A stretch of DNA of 64,000 nt from Palleronia pelagia (GTDB lineage: Bacteria; Pseudomonadota; Alphaproteobacteria; Rhodobacterales; Rhodobacteraceae), in NCBI RefSeq assembly GCF_900110115.1, contig NZ_FOCM01000004.1, forward strand, positions 186,001 through 250,000. The letters run 5' to 3'. The notes under the pieces were generated by a model. It was not told where the DNA came from. It made no database searches and worked only from the letters and a program-made list of their open reading frames with translations. The translations under genes and the position numbers were made by a program. Below, in pieces: positions 43,832 through 53,403 of this stretch; within the stretch, counting starts at the first letter, position 1; each line of letters starts with the position of its first letter.

Positions 43832-45793
43832 ATGCCGAAGTTCAAGTCGCGGGCGACGCCCGCGGGCACGGCCAAGCACACGAAGGCCAAGATCCCCACG
43901 GTCAAGGCCAGCGTCACCGACGACGCGCTGTTCGACATGCGCTGGCAACGGGCCGAGCGCGAGATCCGCACGCCGCTGAACCGGCTTTACGGTCGCGCGA
44001 TGCCCATCGACCAGCTGATGGCACGGCTGCGAGAGGTTCTGGCCAGACGCTGGGCCGCCCGGCCCGCCGACCTGCGCCTGCTGGACCTGAAGCGTGACCT
44101 GGACCCGCACTGGTTCCAGAGCAGCGACATGGCGGCCTACGTCTTTTACGTGGACCGCTTCGCCGGCGACATGAAGGGCGTCGGGCGCAAGATCCCCTAC
44201 CTGCGCGACCTGGGCATCACCTACGCCCATTTCATGCCCTGCCTCATGCCGCGCCCCGGCGACAGCGACGGCGGCTACGCGGTGATGGATTACACCCGGA
44301 TCGACCCGCGACTGGGCAGCATGGCCGATTTCAAGCGCGTGACGCAGAAGATGCGCGCGGCCGGGATCAGCCCGTGCATCGACATGGTCCTGAACCACAC
44401 CGCAAAGGAACACGCCTGGGCCGACAGGGCCCGCGCGGGCGACCCGTTCTACCAGAAGTTCTATCGCCTCTACGACGACCCGGCCGAGCCGCTGGAGTTC
44501 GAGAAGACCCTGCAGGAGGTCTTTCCCAACCAGGCGCCCGGCAATTTCACCTTCGACGAGACGATGGGGAAATGGGTCTGGACGACCTTCAACACCTTCC
44601 AGTGGGACCTGAACTGGGAAAACCCCGAGGTCTTCCTGGCGATCCTGGACATCATCCTGAACCTGGCCAACGCGGGGGCCGAGGTGCTGCGCCTGGACGC
44701 GGTCGCCTTCATGTGGAAGCGAATGGGCACCGATTGCCAGAACCTGCCCGAGGTGCACGACATCCTGCAGGCCATCAACCAGGCCGCGTCGGTGGCCGCG
44801 CCCGCCACGATCTTCAAGGCCGAGGCCATCGTCGGGCCGCACCAGCTGGTCCCTTATCTCGGCGCCGGTCGGCACGCGGGCAAGGTCTGCAACCTGGCCT
44901 ATCACAACAGCCTGATGGTGCAGTTCTGGTCCGCGCTGGCCAGCCGCGAGACGTCGCTGATGACGGACGTGCTGGCGCGTCACTTCCCCGACCGGTTCAC
45001 CAATGCCGAGTGGGGCACCTATATCCGCTGCCACGACGATATCGGCTGGGCCATCACCGAGGACGACGCCGAGCGGGCGGGCGTCACCGGACCGGGGCAC
45101 CGCCGCTTCCTGGCCGATTTCTACGCCGGTCGCTTCGACGGCAGCTTTGCCCGCGGCGCCGACTTCCAGGTCAACGAGGTGACGGGCGACAAGCGCACCA
45201 ATGGCAGCTTCGCCTCGCTCGCCGGGCTCGAGTCGGCGCTGGAGTCCGGCGACGCGCGGCTGATCGACGACGCGGTGGCCCGCATCAACCTGGGCCACGC
45301 GCTGATCGCGGGGTTCGGCGGTGTGCCGTTGATTTACATGGGCGACGAGATCGGGCTGATGAACGACCACGCCTGGCGCGAGGATCCCGACCGGGCGGGC
45401 GACGGGCGCTGGATGCAACGGCCCGCCATGGACTGGAACCGCGCGGCCGACGCGCCGACCAGCGATGCGCCCCATGGCCGGATCTACCGCGCGTTGCGCC
45501 ACATCCTGAAAGTGCGCGCCGCCTGCGCCGAGCTGGGCGGCGATACCCCGTCGCGCGTGCTGCGCACCGGGCATGACCGCCTCTTCAGCGTGCTCAGGCC
45601 CGGAACCGAGGCGACGACCTGGGTCATTGCCAACTTCTCGGAAGAGCCGCAGCGCATCCATCGCGACGCGCTTCAGATGGATCCGGGGCCCTGGCCGAAG
45701 GATACGTTGACCGACCAGCTGCCGGACGTTGACGGCGACACCATAGTGGTGCCGCCGCTGGCCTGCCTCTGGCTACGCCGCCAGATCTGGTAG
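43832..45793 (+). CDS. Amylosucrase-family glycoside hydrolase (GH13_4)
   Basis: A 653-residue GH13 enzyme. It has an N-terminal helical domain (about 30-95), a (beta/alpha)8 barrel and a C-terminal beta domain. Catalytic residues by motif are the nucleophile Asp289 (VLRLDAVAFMWKRMGT), the acid Glu331 (FKAEAIVGPHQ) and the transition-state Asp in RCHDDIGW. DGGYAVMDY and HDDIGW are specific to amylosucrase and sucrose hydrolase. It would split sucrose and either build alpha-glucan or release glucose. GAGGGG precedes the ATG. Sucrose synthesis or uptake genes are not seen here. Confidence 0.87.
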   Translation: MPKFKSRATPAGTAKHTKAKIPTVKASVTDDALFDMRWQRAEREIRTPLNRLYGRAMPIDQLMARLREVLARRWAARPADLRLLDLKRDLDPHWFQSSDMAAYVFYVDRFAGDMKGVGRKIPYLRDLGITYAHFMPCLMPRPGDSDGGYAVMDYTRIDPRLGSMADFKRVTQKMRAAGISPCIDMVLNHTAKEHAWADRARAGDPFYQKFYRLYDDPAEPLEFEKTLQEVFPNQAPGNFTFDETMGKWVWTTFNTFQWDLNWENPEVFLAILDIILNLANAGAEVLRLDAVAFMWKRMGTDCQNLPEVHDILQAINQAASVAAPATIFKAEAIVGPHQLVPYLGAGRHAGKVCNLAYHNSLMVQFWSALASRETSLMTDVLARHFPDRFTNAEWGTYIRCHDDIGWAITEDDAERAGVTGPGHRRFLADFYAGRFDGSFARGADFQVNEVTGDKRTNGSFASLAGLESALESGDARLIDDAVARINLGHALIAGFGGVPLIYMGDEIGLMNDHAWREDPDRAGDGRWMQRPAMDWNRAADAPTSDAPHGRIYRALRHILKVRAACAELGGDTPSRVLRTGHDRLFSVLRPGTEATTWVIANFSEEPQRIHRDALQMDPGPWPKDTLTDQLPDVDGDTIVVPPLACLWLRRQIW

Positions 45794-45798
45794 CGCGC

Positions 45799-46179
45799 TC
45801 AGGCGGCCCGCACCGGCCCCACGCCGTTGCGCACGACGATCAGGCCGAACAGCGCCATGGTCGCCAGCGCCAGGATCGATCCGATCTGGCTGAGCACCGG
45901 GCTGCCGCCGGGGATGGCGATGGCGATACCGGGCACCAGAAACACGACCGTGGCGACCGCCAGCAGGAAGTGGAGCGTCGCCATCCGCCCCATCGCCGCG
46001 GGGGTCAGCGCGTAGTAGGTGCCGAAGACCGCCATGGCGACGAAGCCCAGCAGGTTCAGGTGGCCGTGGGCCGGTGACAGCGTGTGGTCGTGGCTGGCGG
46101 CCATCTGGATGCCCCAGACCATGCCGATCAGGGCGAAGAGCGCGGCACTGGCGAAAAACAGGGTGGGAAGGGATTTCAT
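45799..46179 (-). CDS. Four-span membrane protein with HxHLNLLG motif
   Basis: A 126-residue protein with four predicted membrane segments. SPAHGHLNLLGFVAMAVFGTYYAL carries histidines in a motif seen in cytochrome-oxidase-subunit-I-like and related haem-copper proteins, but the protein is far too short to be an oxidase. The ATG overlaps the upstream cupin stop by 4 bp. The function is unknown. Confidence 0.7.
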   Translation of the reverse strand: MKSLPTLFFASAALFALIGMVWGIQMAASHDHTLSPAHGHLNLLGFVAMAVFGTYYALTPAAMGRMATLHFLLAVATVVFLVPGIAIAIPGGSPVLSQIGSILALATMALFGLIVVRNGVGPVRAA

Positions 46180-46637
46180 GATGCGTCCTCCTCGGCGCCG
46201 AGCGGCGGGCCGGTAAAGCTGAGTTGATGTCGTTTGGCGCTTTCCTCGATCTGCGCCATGTCCTCGGGGATGCGGAAGGCGCCCCGCGCCATGTCGGCGA
46301 AGAACCCTTCGAACCCGCCCGGGGTCAGGATGATGAGATGGCGCGAGGGCTTTTCGCCCACGATCCGGAAGGTGTGCTCCCTGCCACGCGGGATGAAGGC
46401 CGTCTGGCCCGGTCCGCGGAGGAAGCTTTCGCCCTCGAGCCAGAATTCCACGTCGCCGGTCAGGACCACGAAGGCCTCGTCCGCGTCGTGGTGGATGTGC
46501 CGGGGCGGCCCCGAGGCCGGTGGCGAGACGCTGTCGGTGATCGACATGGCGCCATCGGTTTCGGCGGTGGTGAGAATCGGCAGATACTGGGTCCCGAGCC
46601 ATTCGACGGCATCGGGTCCGAGGGTCAGGTCCTTCAT
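46176..46637 (-). CDS. Cupin-domain protein
   Basis: A 153-residue single-domain cupin. Motif 1 is PPRHIHHDADEAFVVLTGDVEFWLEG with metal-ligand histidines and Glu, and motif 2 is GQTAFIPRGREHTFRIVG. Such cupins may be dioxygenases, isomerases or sensors. It is co-transcribed with the membrane protein and divergent from a LysR regulator that probably controls it. Confidence 0.82.
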   Translation of the reverse strand: MKDLTLGPDAVEWLGTQYLPILTTAETDGAMSITDSVSPPASGPPRHIHHDADEAFVVLTGDVEFWLEGESFLRGPGQTAFIPRGREHTFRIVGEKPSRHLIILTPGGFEGFFADMARGAFRIPEDMAQIEESAKRHQLSFTGPPLGAEEDAS

Positions 46638-46665
46638 CGTTTCCTCCCTACAAGGTGTTGGAAAC

Positions 46666-46711
46666 GAAAGCGCTTTCTATGGACTAGGCGTATCACGCGG
46701 CCCGTGATACG
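46666..46711. promoter_or_regulatory. Two operator-like palindromes in the cupin-LysR divergent region
   Basis: GAAAGCGCTTTC (46666-46677) is a perfect 12-bp palindrome of the type used by LacI-family regulators. CGTATCACG-N5-CGTGATACG (46689-46711) has perfect 9-base arms and contains a T-N11-A LysR core, 18 bases upstream of the LysR start. The second is the likely binding site of the adjacent LysR protein. The first may belong to a regulator encoded elsewhere. Confidence 0.65.
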
Positions 46712-46728
46712 AAAAATCGATTGTTCTT

Positions 46729-47685
46729 ATGATCGGTATTCGTTTGGCGAATTTATCCAGTTTCGACCTGAACCTGCTCCGGGTGCTGGACGCGCTGTTG
46801 CGCGAGACGTCGACGGTCCGCGCCGGGGAACGGCTGGGCCTGTCGCAACCGGCGGTCTCGGCCGCGCTCGGGCGGCTGCGCGCGGCGCTGGGGGACGAGC
46901 TGTTCTTTCGGCGCGGACAGGGGCTGGAGCCCACGGCCTATGCCCTGTCGCTGGAGGCGCCCCTGCGCGAGGTCCTGGACCTGACCGAGACCCTGCTGCG
47001 CGGCGCCGACCGGTTCGACCCGCTGACCAGCACCGACCGGTTCAAGATCTCGGGCAGCGACTTCTTCGCCGAGATGCTGATGCCGTCGCTGGCCGACCGG
47101 CTGACCCGCGCGGCGCCGGGCATGAAGGTCCACCTGGTCGACCTCGTGCCCGACAGCTACGTGGACACGCTCGAACGCTATGACGTGGACATGGCGCTGC
47201 TGCCCGCGATGGACCTGCCCGACTGGGTGCAAAGCCGCCCCGTCTTCCGGTCGTCCTTTGTGGTCGTGGCCCGGCGCGATCACCCGCGTCTGGCGCGGGC
47301 CGGCATCGCGCCGGGCGGCGTGATCCCGGTCGACCTGTTCTGCGACCTCGGGCACGTGCTGTTCTCGCCCGAGGGCAAGCTGCAGGCCATGGGCGATGCA
47401 GCGCTGGCCCGGCTGGGACGCGAACGGCAAGTGGTGATGACCATGCCGGTCTTCTCGGGCGTCTACCGCGCGGTGGCGGGGTCGGACCTGATCGCGCTCT
47501 TGCCCGTGCAACTGGCCCGGCACGTGGCGCCCGCGGCCGGGCTGGACGTCTATGCCGCGCCGATGTCGGTGCCGGTGGCGCAGATCGTCATGGTCTGGCA
47601 CCGACGCTTCGCCGCCAGCGCCGCCCATGGCTGGCTGCGCGACCAGATCGCCGACCTTCTGGCCCCGCTGGATTGCACCGCCTAG
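46729..47685 (+). CDS. LysR-family transcriptional regulator
   Basis: A 318-residue regulator. The N-terminal HTH is FDLNLLRVLDALLRETSTVRAGERLGLSQPAVSAALGRLRAALGDELFFRRGQGLEPT. The effector-binding domain spans about residues 95-310. The NodD/SyrM-like start suggests an aromatic or small organic effector. It is divergent from the cupin operon, across the palindromes described separately. Confidence 0.88.
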   Translation: MIGIRLANLSSFDLNLLRVLDALLRETSTVRAGERLGLSQPAVSAALGRLRAALGDELFFRRGQGLEPTAYALSLEAPLREVLDLTETLLRGADRFDPLTSTDRFKISGSDFFAEMLMPSLADRLTRAAPGMKVHLVDLVPDSYVDTLERYDVDMALLPAMDLPDWVQSRPVFRSSFVVVARRDHPRLARAGIAPGGVIPVDLFCDLGHVLFSPEGKLQAMGDAALARLGRERQVVMTMPVFSGVYRAVAGSDLIALLPVQLARHVAPAAGLDVYAAPMSVPVAQIVMVWHRRFAASAAHGWLRDQIADLLAPLDCTA

Positions 47686-47830
47686 GCAAGCCGGGCCGTT
47701 TTCGCCGCGATCGGGCAGACGGGGCCTTCCCATCCGGGGCAAGCTGCCCTATACGCCCGCATCGCATCCCGCGTGCACACCCTTGGAGGCGGCGGGAGGC
47801 GCGATGAATTGAAACTCTAGGAGACTTCTC

Positions 47831-48511
47831 ATGGCAGGCGAAACACCTGACATCATCGCCATGGAGCGGACGGGGACAGGCAAGGGGGCCGCCCGTCAGG
47901 CCCGGCGCGAAAACCTCGTGCCCGGTGTCGTCTATGGCGGCGGATCCGATCCGCTTCCCATCAACATCCCCTACAACGCGCTGATCAAGCGGCTGAAGGC
48001 CGGCCGCTTCCTGTCGACGCTGTTCAACCTGAAGGTCGAAGGCCACGACGACGTGCGCGTCATCTGCCGCGGCGTCCAGCGCGACATCGTCAAGGATTTC
48101 CCGACCCACGTGGATTTCATGCGCCTGCGCCGCACCAGCCGCGTGTCGCTGTTCATCCCGGTGGAAATCGTGGACGAGGATCAGGCCCCCGGCCTGAAGA
48201 CCGGCGTGCTGACCATGGTCCGCTCGGAAGTCGAGCTGCGCTGCACCGCCGGCGAGATCCCCGAGAAGATCGTCGCGTCGGTCGCGGGGATGGAGATCGG
48301 CGACACGCTGACCATCTCGCAGGTCGACCTGCCCGAGGGCACGCGCCCGACCATCGACCGCGATTTCGTCATCGCCAACATCCAGCCGCCCTCCGGCCTG
48401 GCCAGCCAGTCCGAGGATGACGAGGACGAGGATGTCGCCGCCGACGAGGTGCCCACCACCGAGATGGGCCCGCCCGATGGCGAGGAAGGCACCGAGGACG
48501 ACGAAAGCTGA
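47831..48511 (+). CDS. rplY: 50S ribosomal protein L25 (Ctc form)
   Basis: A 226-residue 5S-rRNA-binding protein of the long TL5/Ctc type. The N-terminal L25 domain ([23 protein letters not shown], then [26 protein letters not shown]) is followed by the CTC beta domain (about 105-190) and an acidic tail ([12 protein letters not shown]). AGGAG lies seven bases upstream of the ATG. It is followed by a terminator and then pth, the usual neighbour. Confidence 0.95.
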   Translation: MAGETPDIIAMERTGTGKGAARQARRENLVPGVVYGGGSDPLPINIPYNALIKRLKAGRFLSTLFNLKVEGHDDVRVICRGVQRDIVKDFPTHVDFMRLRRTSRVSLFIPVEIVDEDQAPGLKTGVLTMVRSEVELRCTAGEIPEKIVASVAGMEIGDTLTISQVDLPEGTRPTIDRDFVIANIQPPSGLASQSEDDEDEDVAADEVPTTEMGPPDGEEGTEDDES

Positions 48512-48537
48512 TCGTCCGATCCGATGAAAGTCACCAG

Positions 48538-48571
48538 AACGGGCGCGGCGCAAAAGGCCGCGCCCGTTTTT
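48538..48571 (+). terminator. Rho-independent terminator after rplY
   Basis: A 12-bp stem (AACGGGCGCGGC with GCCGCGCCCGTT), loop GCAAAAG and a T run. Confidence 0.9.
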
Positions 48572-48650
48572 CGTTCGCGGCCCCGCCCGGCTGGCCAATC
48601 GGCCCGGCACGCGGCATAAGGACCGCGAGCTGACACAGGGGCGCTGCGCC

Positions 48651-49376
48651 ATGCGACTGTTCGTGGGCCTGGGCAATCCGGGCGACAAATATGCCAACAA
48701 CCGGCACAATATCGGCTTCATGGCCGTGGACCGCATCGCCGGGGATCACGACTTCACGCCGTTTCGCGCCAAGTTCCAGGGCCTCGTCTCGGAAGGCCGG
48801 CTGGGCCACGAAAAGGTCCTGCTGCTGAAGCCCACGACCTACATGAACAATTCGGGCCAGTCGGTGGGCGAGGCCATGCGCTTTCACAAGATCGACGTGG
48901 GCGACGTGGTGATCTTCCACGACGAGATCGACCTCGCCCCCGGCAAGCTGAAGGCCAAGACCGGCGGCGGCCATGCGGGCCACAACGGGCTGCGGTCGCT
49001 GCACGCCCATATCGGCCCCGACTACCAGCGCGTGCGCATGGGCGTGGGCCATCCGGGCCACAAGGACGCGGTGCCCGGCCACGTCCTGCGCGATTTTCCC
49101 AAGGCGGATGCCGAGTGGCTGGACGACATGCTGCGCGGCGTGTCGGACGGCGCCGCGCACCTGGCCGAGGGCGACACGCCGAAGTTCCTGAACGCGGTGG
49201 CGCAACGGCTGAGCCCGCAGCGCGCCAGCACCGGCACCAAGCGGCCGGGCGGCGACACGGGCGAGGACAAGGGCAGCAAGGCCGCGCCCCCTGCCCCGCC
49301 AAAGGCAGTGGAGACCGGGACGGCCCAGCCCGACGACCGCTCGCCCCTGCAGAAACTGGTGGACCGGTTCAAGTAG
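48651..49376 (+). CDS. pth: Peptidyl-tRNA hydrolase
   Basis: A 241-residue enzyme recycling peptidyl-tRNA. The active site is VGLGNPGDKYANNRHNIGFMAVD with the catalytic His. KPTTYMNNSGQSVGE, FHDEIDLAPGKLKAKTGGGHAGHNGLRS and RVRMGVGHPG follow. Beyond about residue 190 there is a disordered, Pro/Ala/Lys-rich tail of roughly 50 residues ending SPLQKLVDRFK, longer than in E. coli and common in alphaproteobacteria. Confidence 0.95.
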   Translation: MRLFVGLGNPGDKYANNRHNIGFMAVDRIAGDHDFTPFRAKFQGLVSEGRLGHEKVLLLKPTTYMNNSGQSVGEAMRFHKIDVGDVVIFHDEIDLAPGKLKAKTGGGHAGHNGLRSLHAHIGPDYQRVRMGVGHPGHKDAVPGHVLRDFPKADAEWLDDMLRGVSDGAAHLAEGDTPKFLNAVAQRLSPQRASTGTKRPGGDTGEDKGSKAAPPAPPKAVETGTAQPDDRSPLQKLVDRFK

Positions 49377-49390
49377 CCGCACGTCGCCCG

Positions 49391-49420
49391 CTTTACCCCG
49401 CGCGCCGACGGCCCTAGCTT
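49391..49420 (+). promoter_or_regulatory. Promoter-like CTTTAC-N17-CTAGCTT before the DUF2237 gene
   Basis: CTTTAC (49391-49396) and CTAGCTT (49414-49420) lie just upstream of the ATG at 49428. They are nearly the same as the pair before gloA, including the following CGG. A start point near 49427 would make a leaderless or very short-leader mRNA. Confidence 0.5.
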
Positions 49421-49427
49421 CGGGGAC

Positions 49428-49799
49428 ATGGAAAAAGAGACATCTCTCAACGTGCTCGGCACCGATCTGGCGCCCTGCTCCGTCGACCCCGTCACCGGGT
49501 TCTTCCGGGACGGCCATTGCAACACCTGCGCCGCCGACGAAGGCGCCCACACCGTCTGCGCGGTGATGACGGCCGAATTCCTAGCCTTCTCGAAATACCT
49601 GGGCAACGACCTCAGCACGCCGCGGCCCGAGTTCAACTTTCCCGGCCTGAAGCCCGGCGACCGGTGGTGCCTGTGCGCCAGCCGTTTCCTGCAGGCGGTC
49701 GAGGAGAATTGCGGCCCGAAGGTGCATCTGAACGCCACCCATGTGCGCACGCTGGATATCGTGTCGCTGCAAGTGCTGACCGAGCATGCTGCGCGCTAG
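49428..49799 (+). CDS. DUF2237 protein
   Basis: A 123-residue soluble protein with the DUF2237 pattern: NVLGTDLAPCSVDPVTGFFRDGHCNT at the N-terminus, HTVCAVMTAEFLAFSKYLGNDLSTPRPEFNFPGLKPGDRWCLCASRF in the middle, and an AHV-like LNATHVRTLDIVSL at the end. Six Cys residues suggest metal or redox chemistry. The function is unknown. It overlaps the next gene by 14 bp. Confidence 0.9.
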   Translation: MEKETSLNVLGTDLAPCSVDPVTGFFRDGHCNTCAADEGAHTVCAVMTAEFLAFSKYLGNDLSTPRPEFNFPGLKPGDRWCLCASRFLQAVEENCGPKVHLNATHVRTLDIVSLQVLTEHAAR

Positions 49800-50367
49800 C
49801 CTTCTGGCGCTGTCGCTGCTGGCCGTCGCGCCCGCCTGGGCCGCACCGCAGATCCGGGCGGCCGATGCCGACCGGCTGGCGCGATTCGAAGAGGCGGCGG
49901 GCCGGGCGCTGCTGGTGGCGCTGTCCGAAGGCGACGCGGCCGATATCGATGTGCTGACCCGCGCGCTGTCGGGCCGCCCGCTGGCCCCCGCCCCGAACGG
50001 CGACTGGAACTGCCGCACGATCAAGCTGGGCGGGCTGTCCGGGCTGGTGGCCTATACCGATTTCCGCTGCCGCATCACGCAGGTCGGCCCCACCGAATGG
50101 CGATTCGAGAAACTCACCGGATCGCAGCGGACCGTGGGCACGATCAGCATGATCGAAGGGCGGCTCATCTACCTGGGCGCGGGCCACACCGGCGAAGCGC
50201 CCGCAACCGATTACGCGGGCCTGCCCGATACCCAGACGGCGGTCGAGCCGAACCAGACGATCCCGCAGGTCGCCGTGTTCGAGCAGACATCCGGGACATC
50301 GGCGCGGCTGATGTTCCCCTACCCGCTGCTCGAGTCGGAGTTCGACCTGCTGTATCTCACCCGTTAG
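49786..50367 (+). CDS. DUF4893-like secreted protein
   Basis: A 193-residue protein with signal peptide MLRASLLALSLLAVAPAWA. The mature protein contains WNCRTIKLGGLSGLVAYTDFRCRITQ, whose two Cys probably form a disulfide. The C-terminal half is beta-rich and ends FPYPLLESEFDLLYLTR. The pattern fits DUF4893, of unknown function. Its start lies inside the DUF2237 gene in another frame. Confidence 0.75.
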   Translation: MLRASLLALSLLAVAPAWAAPQIRAADADRLARFEEAAGRALLVALSEGDAADIDVLTRALSGRPLAPAPNGDWNCRTIKLGGLSGLVAYTDFRCRITQVGPTEWRFEKLTGSQRTVGTISMIEGRLIYLGAGHTGEAPATDYAGLPDTQTAVEPNQTIPQVAVFEQTSGTSARLMFPYPLLESEFDLLYLTR

Positions 50368-50376
50368 GCGCGGACC

Positions 50377-51609
50377 TCAGCCCGGGGCCTTCATCTCGAA
50401 GCCCAGAGCCTTGGCGACGGTGAAGATATCCTTGTCGCCCCGGCCGCACATGTTCATGCAGATGATGTGATCCTTGGGCAGGTCGGGCGCGATCTTCATA
50501 ACGTGGGCCAGGGCGTGGCTGGGCTCGAGCGCGGGGATGATCCCCTCGGATTCGCAGCAGAGCTGGAACGCCTCCAGCGCCTCGGCATCGGTGATCGCGA
50601 CGTATTGCGCGCGGCCGATATCGTGCAGCCACGAATGCTCGGGGCCGATGCCGGGATAGTCGAGCCCGGCCGAGATGCTGAACCCTTCCAGGATCTGGCC
50701 GTCGTCGTCCTGAAGCAGGTAGGTGCGGTTGCCGTGCAGCACGCCCGGCCGTCCGCCGGTCAGGGACGCGCAATGCTCCATCTTCTCATTCACGCCCTTG
50801 CCGCCGGCCTCGACCCCGATGATCGAAACCTCCTTGTCGTCAAGGAAGGGGTAGAACAGGCCCATGGCGTTCGAGCCGCCACCGATCGCGGCGATGATCG
50901 TGTCGGGCAGACGCCCCTCGGCCGCCTGCATCTGTTCCTTGGCTTCCTTGCCGATGATCGCCTGGAAATCACGGACCATGGCCGGATAGGGGTGCGGCCC
51001 AGCCACCGTCCCGATGCAGTAGAATGTGTCGCGCACGTTGGTCACCCAGTCGCGCAGCGCGTCGTTCATGGCGTCCTTCAGCGTGCCACGACCGCTGGTC
51101 ACCGGGATCACCTCGGCGCCCAGGAGCTTCATCCGGAACACGTTGGGGGCCTGACGCTCGACATCGTGGGCGCCCATGTAGACCACGCATTTCAGACCGA
51201 ACTTGGCGCAGACGGTGGCGGTGGCGACGCCGTGCTGGCCCGCACCGGTCTCGGCGATGATGCGGGTCTTGCCCATGCGGCGGGCCAGGATGATCTGGCC
51301 CAGCACGTTGTTGATCTTGTGCGCGCCGGTGTGGTTCAGCTCGTCGCGCTTCATGTAGATCTTGGCGCCGCCCAGACGCTCGGTCAGGCGCTCGCAGTAA
51401 TACAGCGGGCTGGGGCGGCCGACATAGTGGGTCCAGAGATCGTGCATCTCGGCCCAGAAGCTGTCGTCGGTCTTGGCGCGTTCGTATTCCTGTTCCAGCT
51501 GCAGGATCAGCGGCATCAGCGTTTCCGACACGAAGCGGCCGCCGAACTTGCCGAACCGGCCCTTTTCGTCGGGCCCGGTCATGAAGGAATTGAACAGATC
51601 GTTGGCCAT
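50377..51609 (-). CDS. trpB: Tryptophan synthase beta chain
   Basis: A 410-residue PLP enzyme joining indole and serine. The PLP lysine is in [19 protein letters not shown]. The catalytic-Glu region is [23 protein letters not shown], the phosphate loop is [11 protein letters not shown], and [12 protein letters not shown] is typical. AAAGGG precedes the ATG at 51609. It lies downstream of trpF on the same strand; trpA is elsewhere. Confidence 0.97.
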   Translation of the reverse strand: MANDLFNSFMTGPDEKGRFGKFGGRFVSETLMPLILQLEQEYERAKTDDSFWAEMHDLWTHYVGRPSPLYYCERLTERLGGAKIYMKRDELNHTGAHKINNVLGQIILARRMGKTRIIAETGAGQHGVATATVCAKFGLKCVVYMGAHDVERQAPNVFRMKLLGAEVIPVTSGRGTLKDAMNDALRDWVTNVRDTFYCIGTVAGPHPYPAMVRDFQAIIGKEAKEQMQAAEGRLPDTIIAAIGGGSNAMGLFYPFLDDKEVSIIGVEAGGKGVNEKMEHCASLTGGRPGVLHGNRTYLLQDDDGQILEGFSISAGLDYPGIGPEHSWLHDIGRAQYVAITDAEALEAFQLCCESEGIIPALEPSHALAHVMKIAPDLPKDHIICMNMCGRGDKDIFTVAKALGFEMKAPG

Positions 51610-51634
51610 CGCGCACCCTTTCGATTGAGGCGCG

Positions 51635-51663
51635 ATCATATCAGCGGGCGCGGCAGGGTAAAG
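51635..51663 (-). promoter_or_regulatory. Promoter before trpB
   Basis: On the minus strand CTTTAC (51663-51658), 17 bases and TATGAT (51640-51635) form a good -35/-10 pair, 26 bases before the trpB ATG. It allows trpB to be transcribed separately from the upstream ihfB-trpF genes. Confidence 0.6.
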
Positions 51664-51676
51664 CGGCGCAGGGCCC

Positions 51677-51985
51677 TCAGGCGGCCCGGAATCGCGCGGC
51701 GAGCCGGCGCAGGCGCCGCCGCCCGCAGACCATCGCGGCCGCCACCACCGGGCGCAGCGGGGGCACGTCCAGCGACAGCAGCAGCAGGCCCAGCGGCAGC
51801 ATCCACAGCCCCAGCATCGGCAGGATCGACGCGACCCCGCCCAGGATCAGCAGAAGCGCCACGGGCACCCGCAGCCAGCGGTGGCGCGGGCGGGTCAACG
51901 GGGCGATCACGCGGCCGGCGGGGGGCGCCGTCCGTTCGATGGCCGCGATCTGGCGGCGGATCCTGGCGAGGGCACGATTGGACAT
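51677..51985 (-). CDS. Small hypothetical membrane protein between trpF and trpB
   Basis: A 102-residue basic protein with one or two central hydrophobic segments ([33 protein letters not shown]) flanked by Arg-rich ends ([29 protein letters not shown]). No SD is obvious at the ATG. Its place between trpF and trpB seems common in this group, but I know of no tryptophan-related function. Confidence 0.65.
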   Translation of the reverse strand: MSNRALARIRRQIAAIERTAPPAGRVIAPLTRPRHRWLRVPVALLLILGGVASILPMLGLWMLPLGLLLLSLDVPPLRPVVAAAMVCGRRRLRRLAARFRAA

Positions 51986-52079
51986 GGGAACTTGGAAACC
52001 GGAAGGCGGACGGCATCCTGCCGCGCCTGTCTGCATATGGGGATCAAGGCGGCGGATTGGAATGGCCGCGCTGGGTGGA

Positions 52080-52733
52080 TCAGGCGGTGACGTCGCCCCG
52101 CGCGGCGGCGACGAAATCGCGCATGCGCTCGCCGTCCTTCATCCCCGGCGCCGACTCGACGCCCGAGCTCACGTCAACCTGCGTGGCGCCCGTCAGGCGG
52201 ATCGCCTCGGCCACGTTGCCCGCGTGCAGGCCGCCCGCCAGCATCCAGGGCTGCGACCAGTCACGCTCGGCGATCAGCCGCCAGTCGAAGGCCAGGCCGT
52301 TGCCGCCGGGCAGCTCGGCCCCCTTGGGCGGCTTGGCATCGACGAGGATCTGGTCGGCGACATCGGCGTAGCGGTCGAGCGCGGGAAGGTCGCCCGCATC
52401 GGCCACGCCCACCGCCTTCATCACCGGCAGGCCGTGGCGCGCGCGGATGGCCGCCACCCGCTCGGGCGTTTCGGATCCGTGAAGCTGCAACATGTCCAGC
52501 GGCACCTCGCCCACGATCCGGTCGAGCGTGGCGTCATCGGCATCCACGGTCAGCGCCACGCGGGTAATGCCCTCGGGCACCGAGCCGGCCATGAAGGCCG
52601 CGGCATCCAGTTCCAGGTGGCGGGGGGACTTGGGAAAGAACACGAAACCGACATAGGACGCGCCCGCCAGCAGGGCGGCGGCCACGTCGGCGGTTTCGGT
52701 CAGCCCGCAGATCTTCACACGCGTGTCGGTCAT
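52080..52733 (-). CDS. trpF: Phosphoribosylanthranilate isomerase
   Basis: A 217-residue TIM barrel for the third committed step of tryptophan synthesis. It contains [16 protein letters not shown] with the catalytic Cys, [29 protein letters not shown], the catalytic-Asp region QILVDAKP, and [16 protein letters not shown] with [15 protein letters not shown] at the phosphate end. The ATG lacks an SD and lies 11 bp after the LapA-domain gene. Confidence 0.95.
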   Translation of the reverse strand: MTDTRVKICGLTETADVAAALLAGASYVGFVFFPKSPRHLELDAAAFMAGSVPEGITRVALTVDADDATLDRIVGEVPLDMLQLHGSETPERVAAIRARHGLPVMKAVGVADAGDLPALDRYADVADQILVDAKPPKGAELPGGNGLAFDWRLIAERDWSQPWMLAGGLHAGNVAEAIRLTGATQVDVSSGVESAPGMKDGERMRDFVAAARGDVTA

Positions 52734-52744
52734 GGGGGGCGCGT

Positions 52745-53113
52745 CTAGCGCGGAACACTGCCGTCTTCCAGCAGCGCCAGCACGTCGTCCCCGCCGCGCC
52801 CGGTGGTGCGGCCGCGGCTGCGCAGGTTCTCGTTCTCCCGCTGCAGCTCGTCCTTCTCGCGCCGCGCTTCGCGGGCGGCGGCGCGGTGCTTGTGCTCGCG
52901 CAGGTATTCCCAGAAGAACCCGATCGCCAGGCCGACGACGATCGCGCCCAGGATCACGATGAACATGGGCAGCGTGATTTCCCACGACAGGCCCAGGAAG
53001 CCGGCCATCGCCTCGGGCAGGACGCGCAAGGTCACCAGCGCGGAGTTGGCCAGGGCTACGATGATCAGGATCACGGCCAGGACAGCCAGAAAGATGTATT
53101 TCACCAGACGCAT
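52745..53113 (-). CDS. lapA: LapA-domain membrane protein
   Basis: A 122-residue protein with two membrane segments ([45 protein letters not shown]) and a charged cytosolic coiled coil ([32 protein letters not shown]). This is the LapA (DUF1049) pattern. In enterobacteria LapA works with LapB in lipopolysaccharide control; no LapB is next to it here. It lies 8 bp downstream of ihfB. Confidence 0.85.
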   Translation of the reverse strand: MRLVKYIFLAVLAVILIIVALANSALVTLRVLPEAMAGFLGLSWEITLPMFIVILGAIVVGLAIGFFWEYLREHKHRAAAREARREKDELQRENENLRSRGRTTGRGGDDVLALLEDGSVPR

Positions 53114-53121
53114 GGGGGGTC

Positions 53122-53403
53122 TTATCCTTCGTTCAAACGGTCACGGAGAAGCTTGCCGGTCTTGAAGAACGGAACATGCTTGGCCTCGACTTGAACGGCC
53201 TCTCCGGTGCGGGGGTTCCGTCCCATACGAGCATCGCGCTTCTTGACCGAGAATGCGCCGAAACCGCGCAGCTCGACCCGGTCGCCGCGGGCCAGGGCAT
53301 CGATGATCTGATCGAAGACGGTTCCGACGATACGCTCGACGTCGCGCTGGGTCAGGTGCGGGTTCTCGTCGGCGATCTTCTGAATCAATTCGGATCGAAT
53401 CAT
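53122..53403 (-). CDS. ihfB: Integration host factor subunit beta
   Basis: A 93-residue HU/IHF-fold DNA-bending protein: [33 protein letters not shown], then the beta arm with [22 protein letters not shown] including the intercalating Pro. Its place directly downstream of rpsA is the conserved proteobacterial order for ihfB rather than hupB. Confidence 0.96.
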   Translation of the reverse strand: MIRSELIQKIADENPHLTQRDVERIVGTVFDQIIDALARGDRVELRGFGAFSVKKRDARMGRNPRTGEAVQVEAKHVPFFKTGKLLRDRLNEG

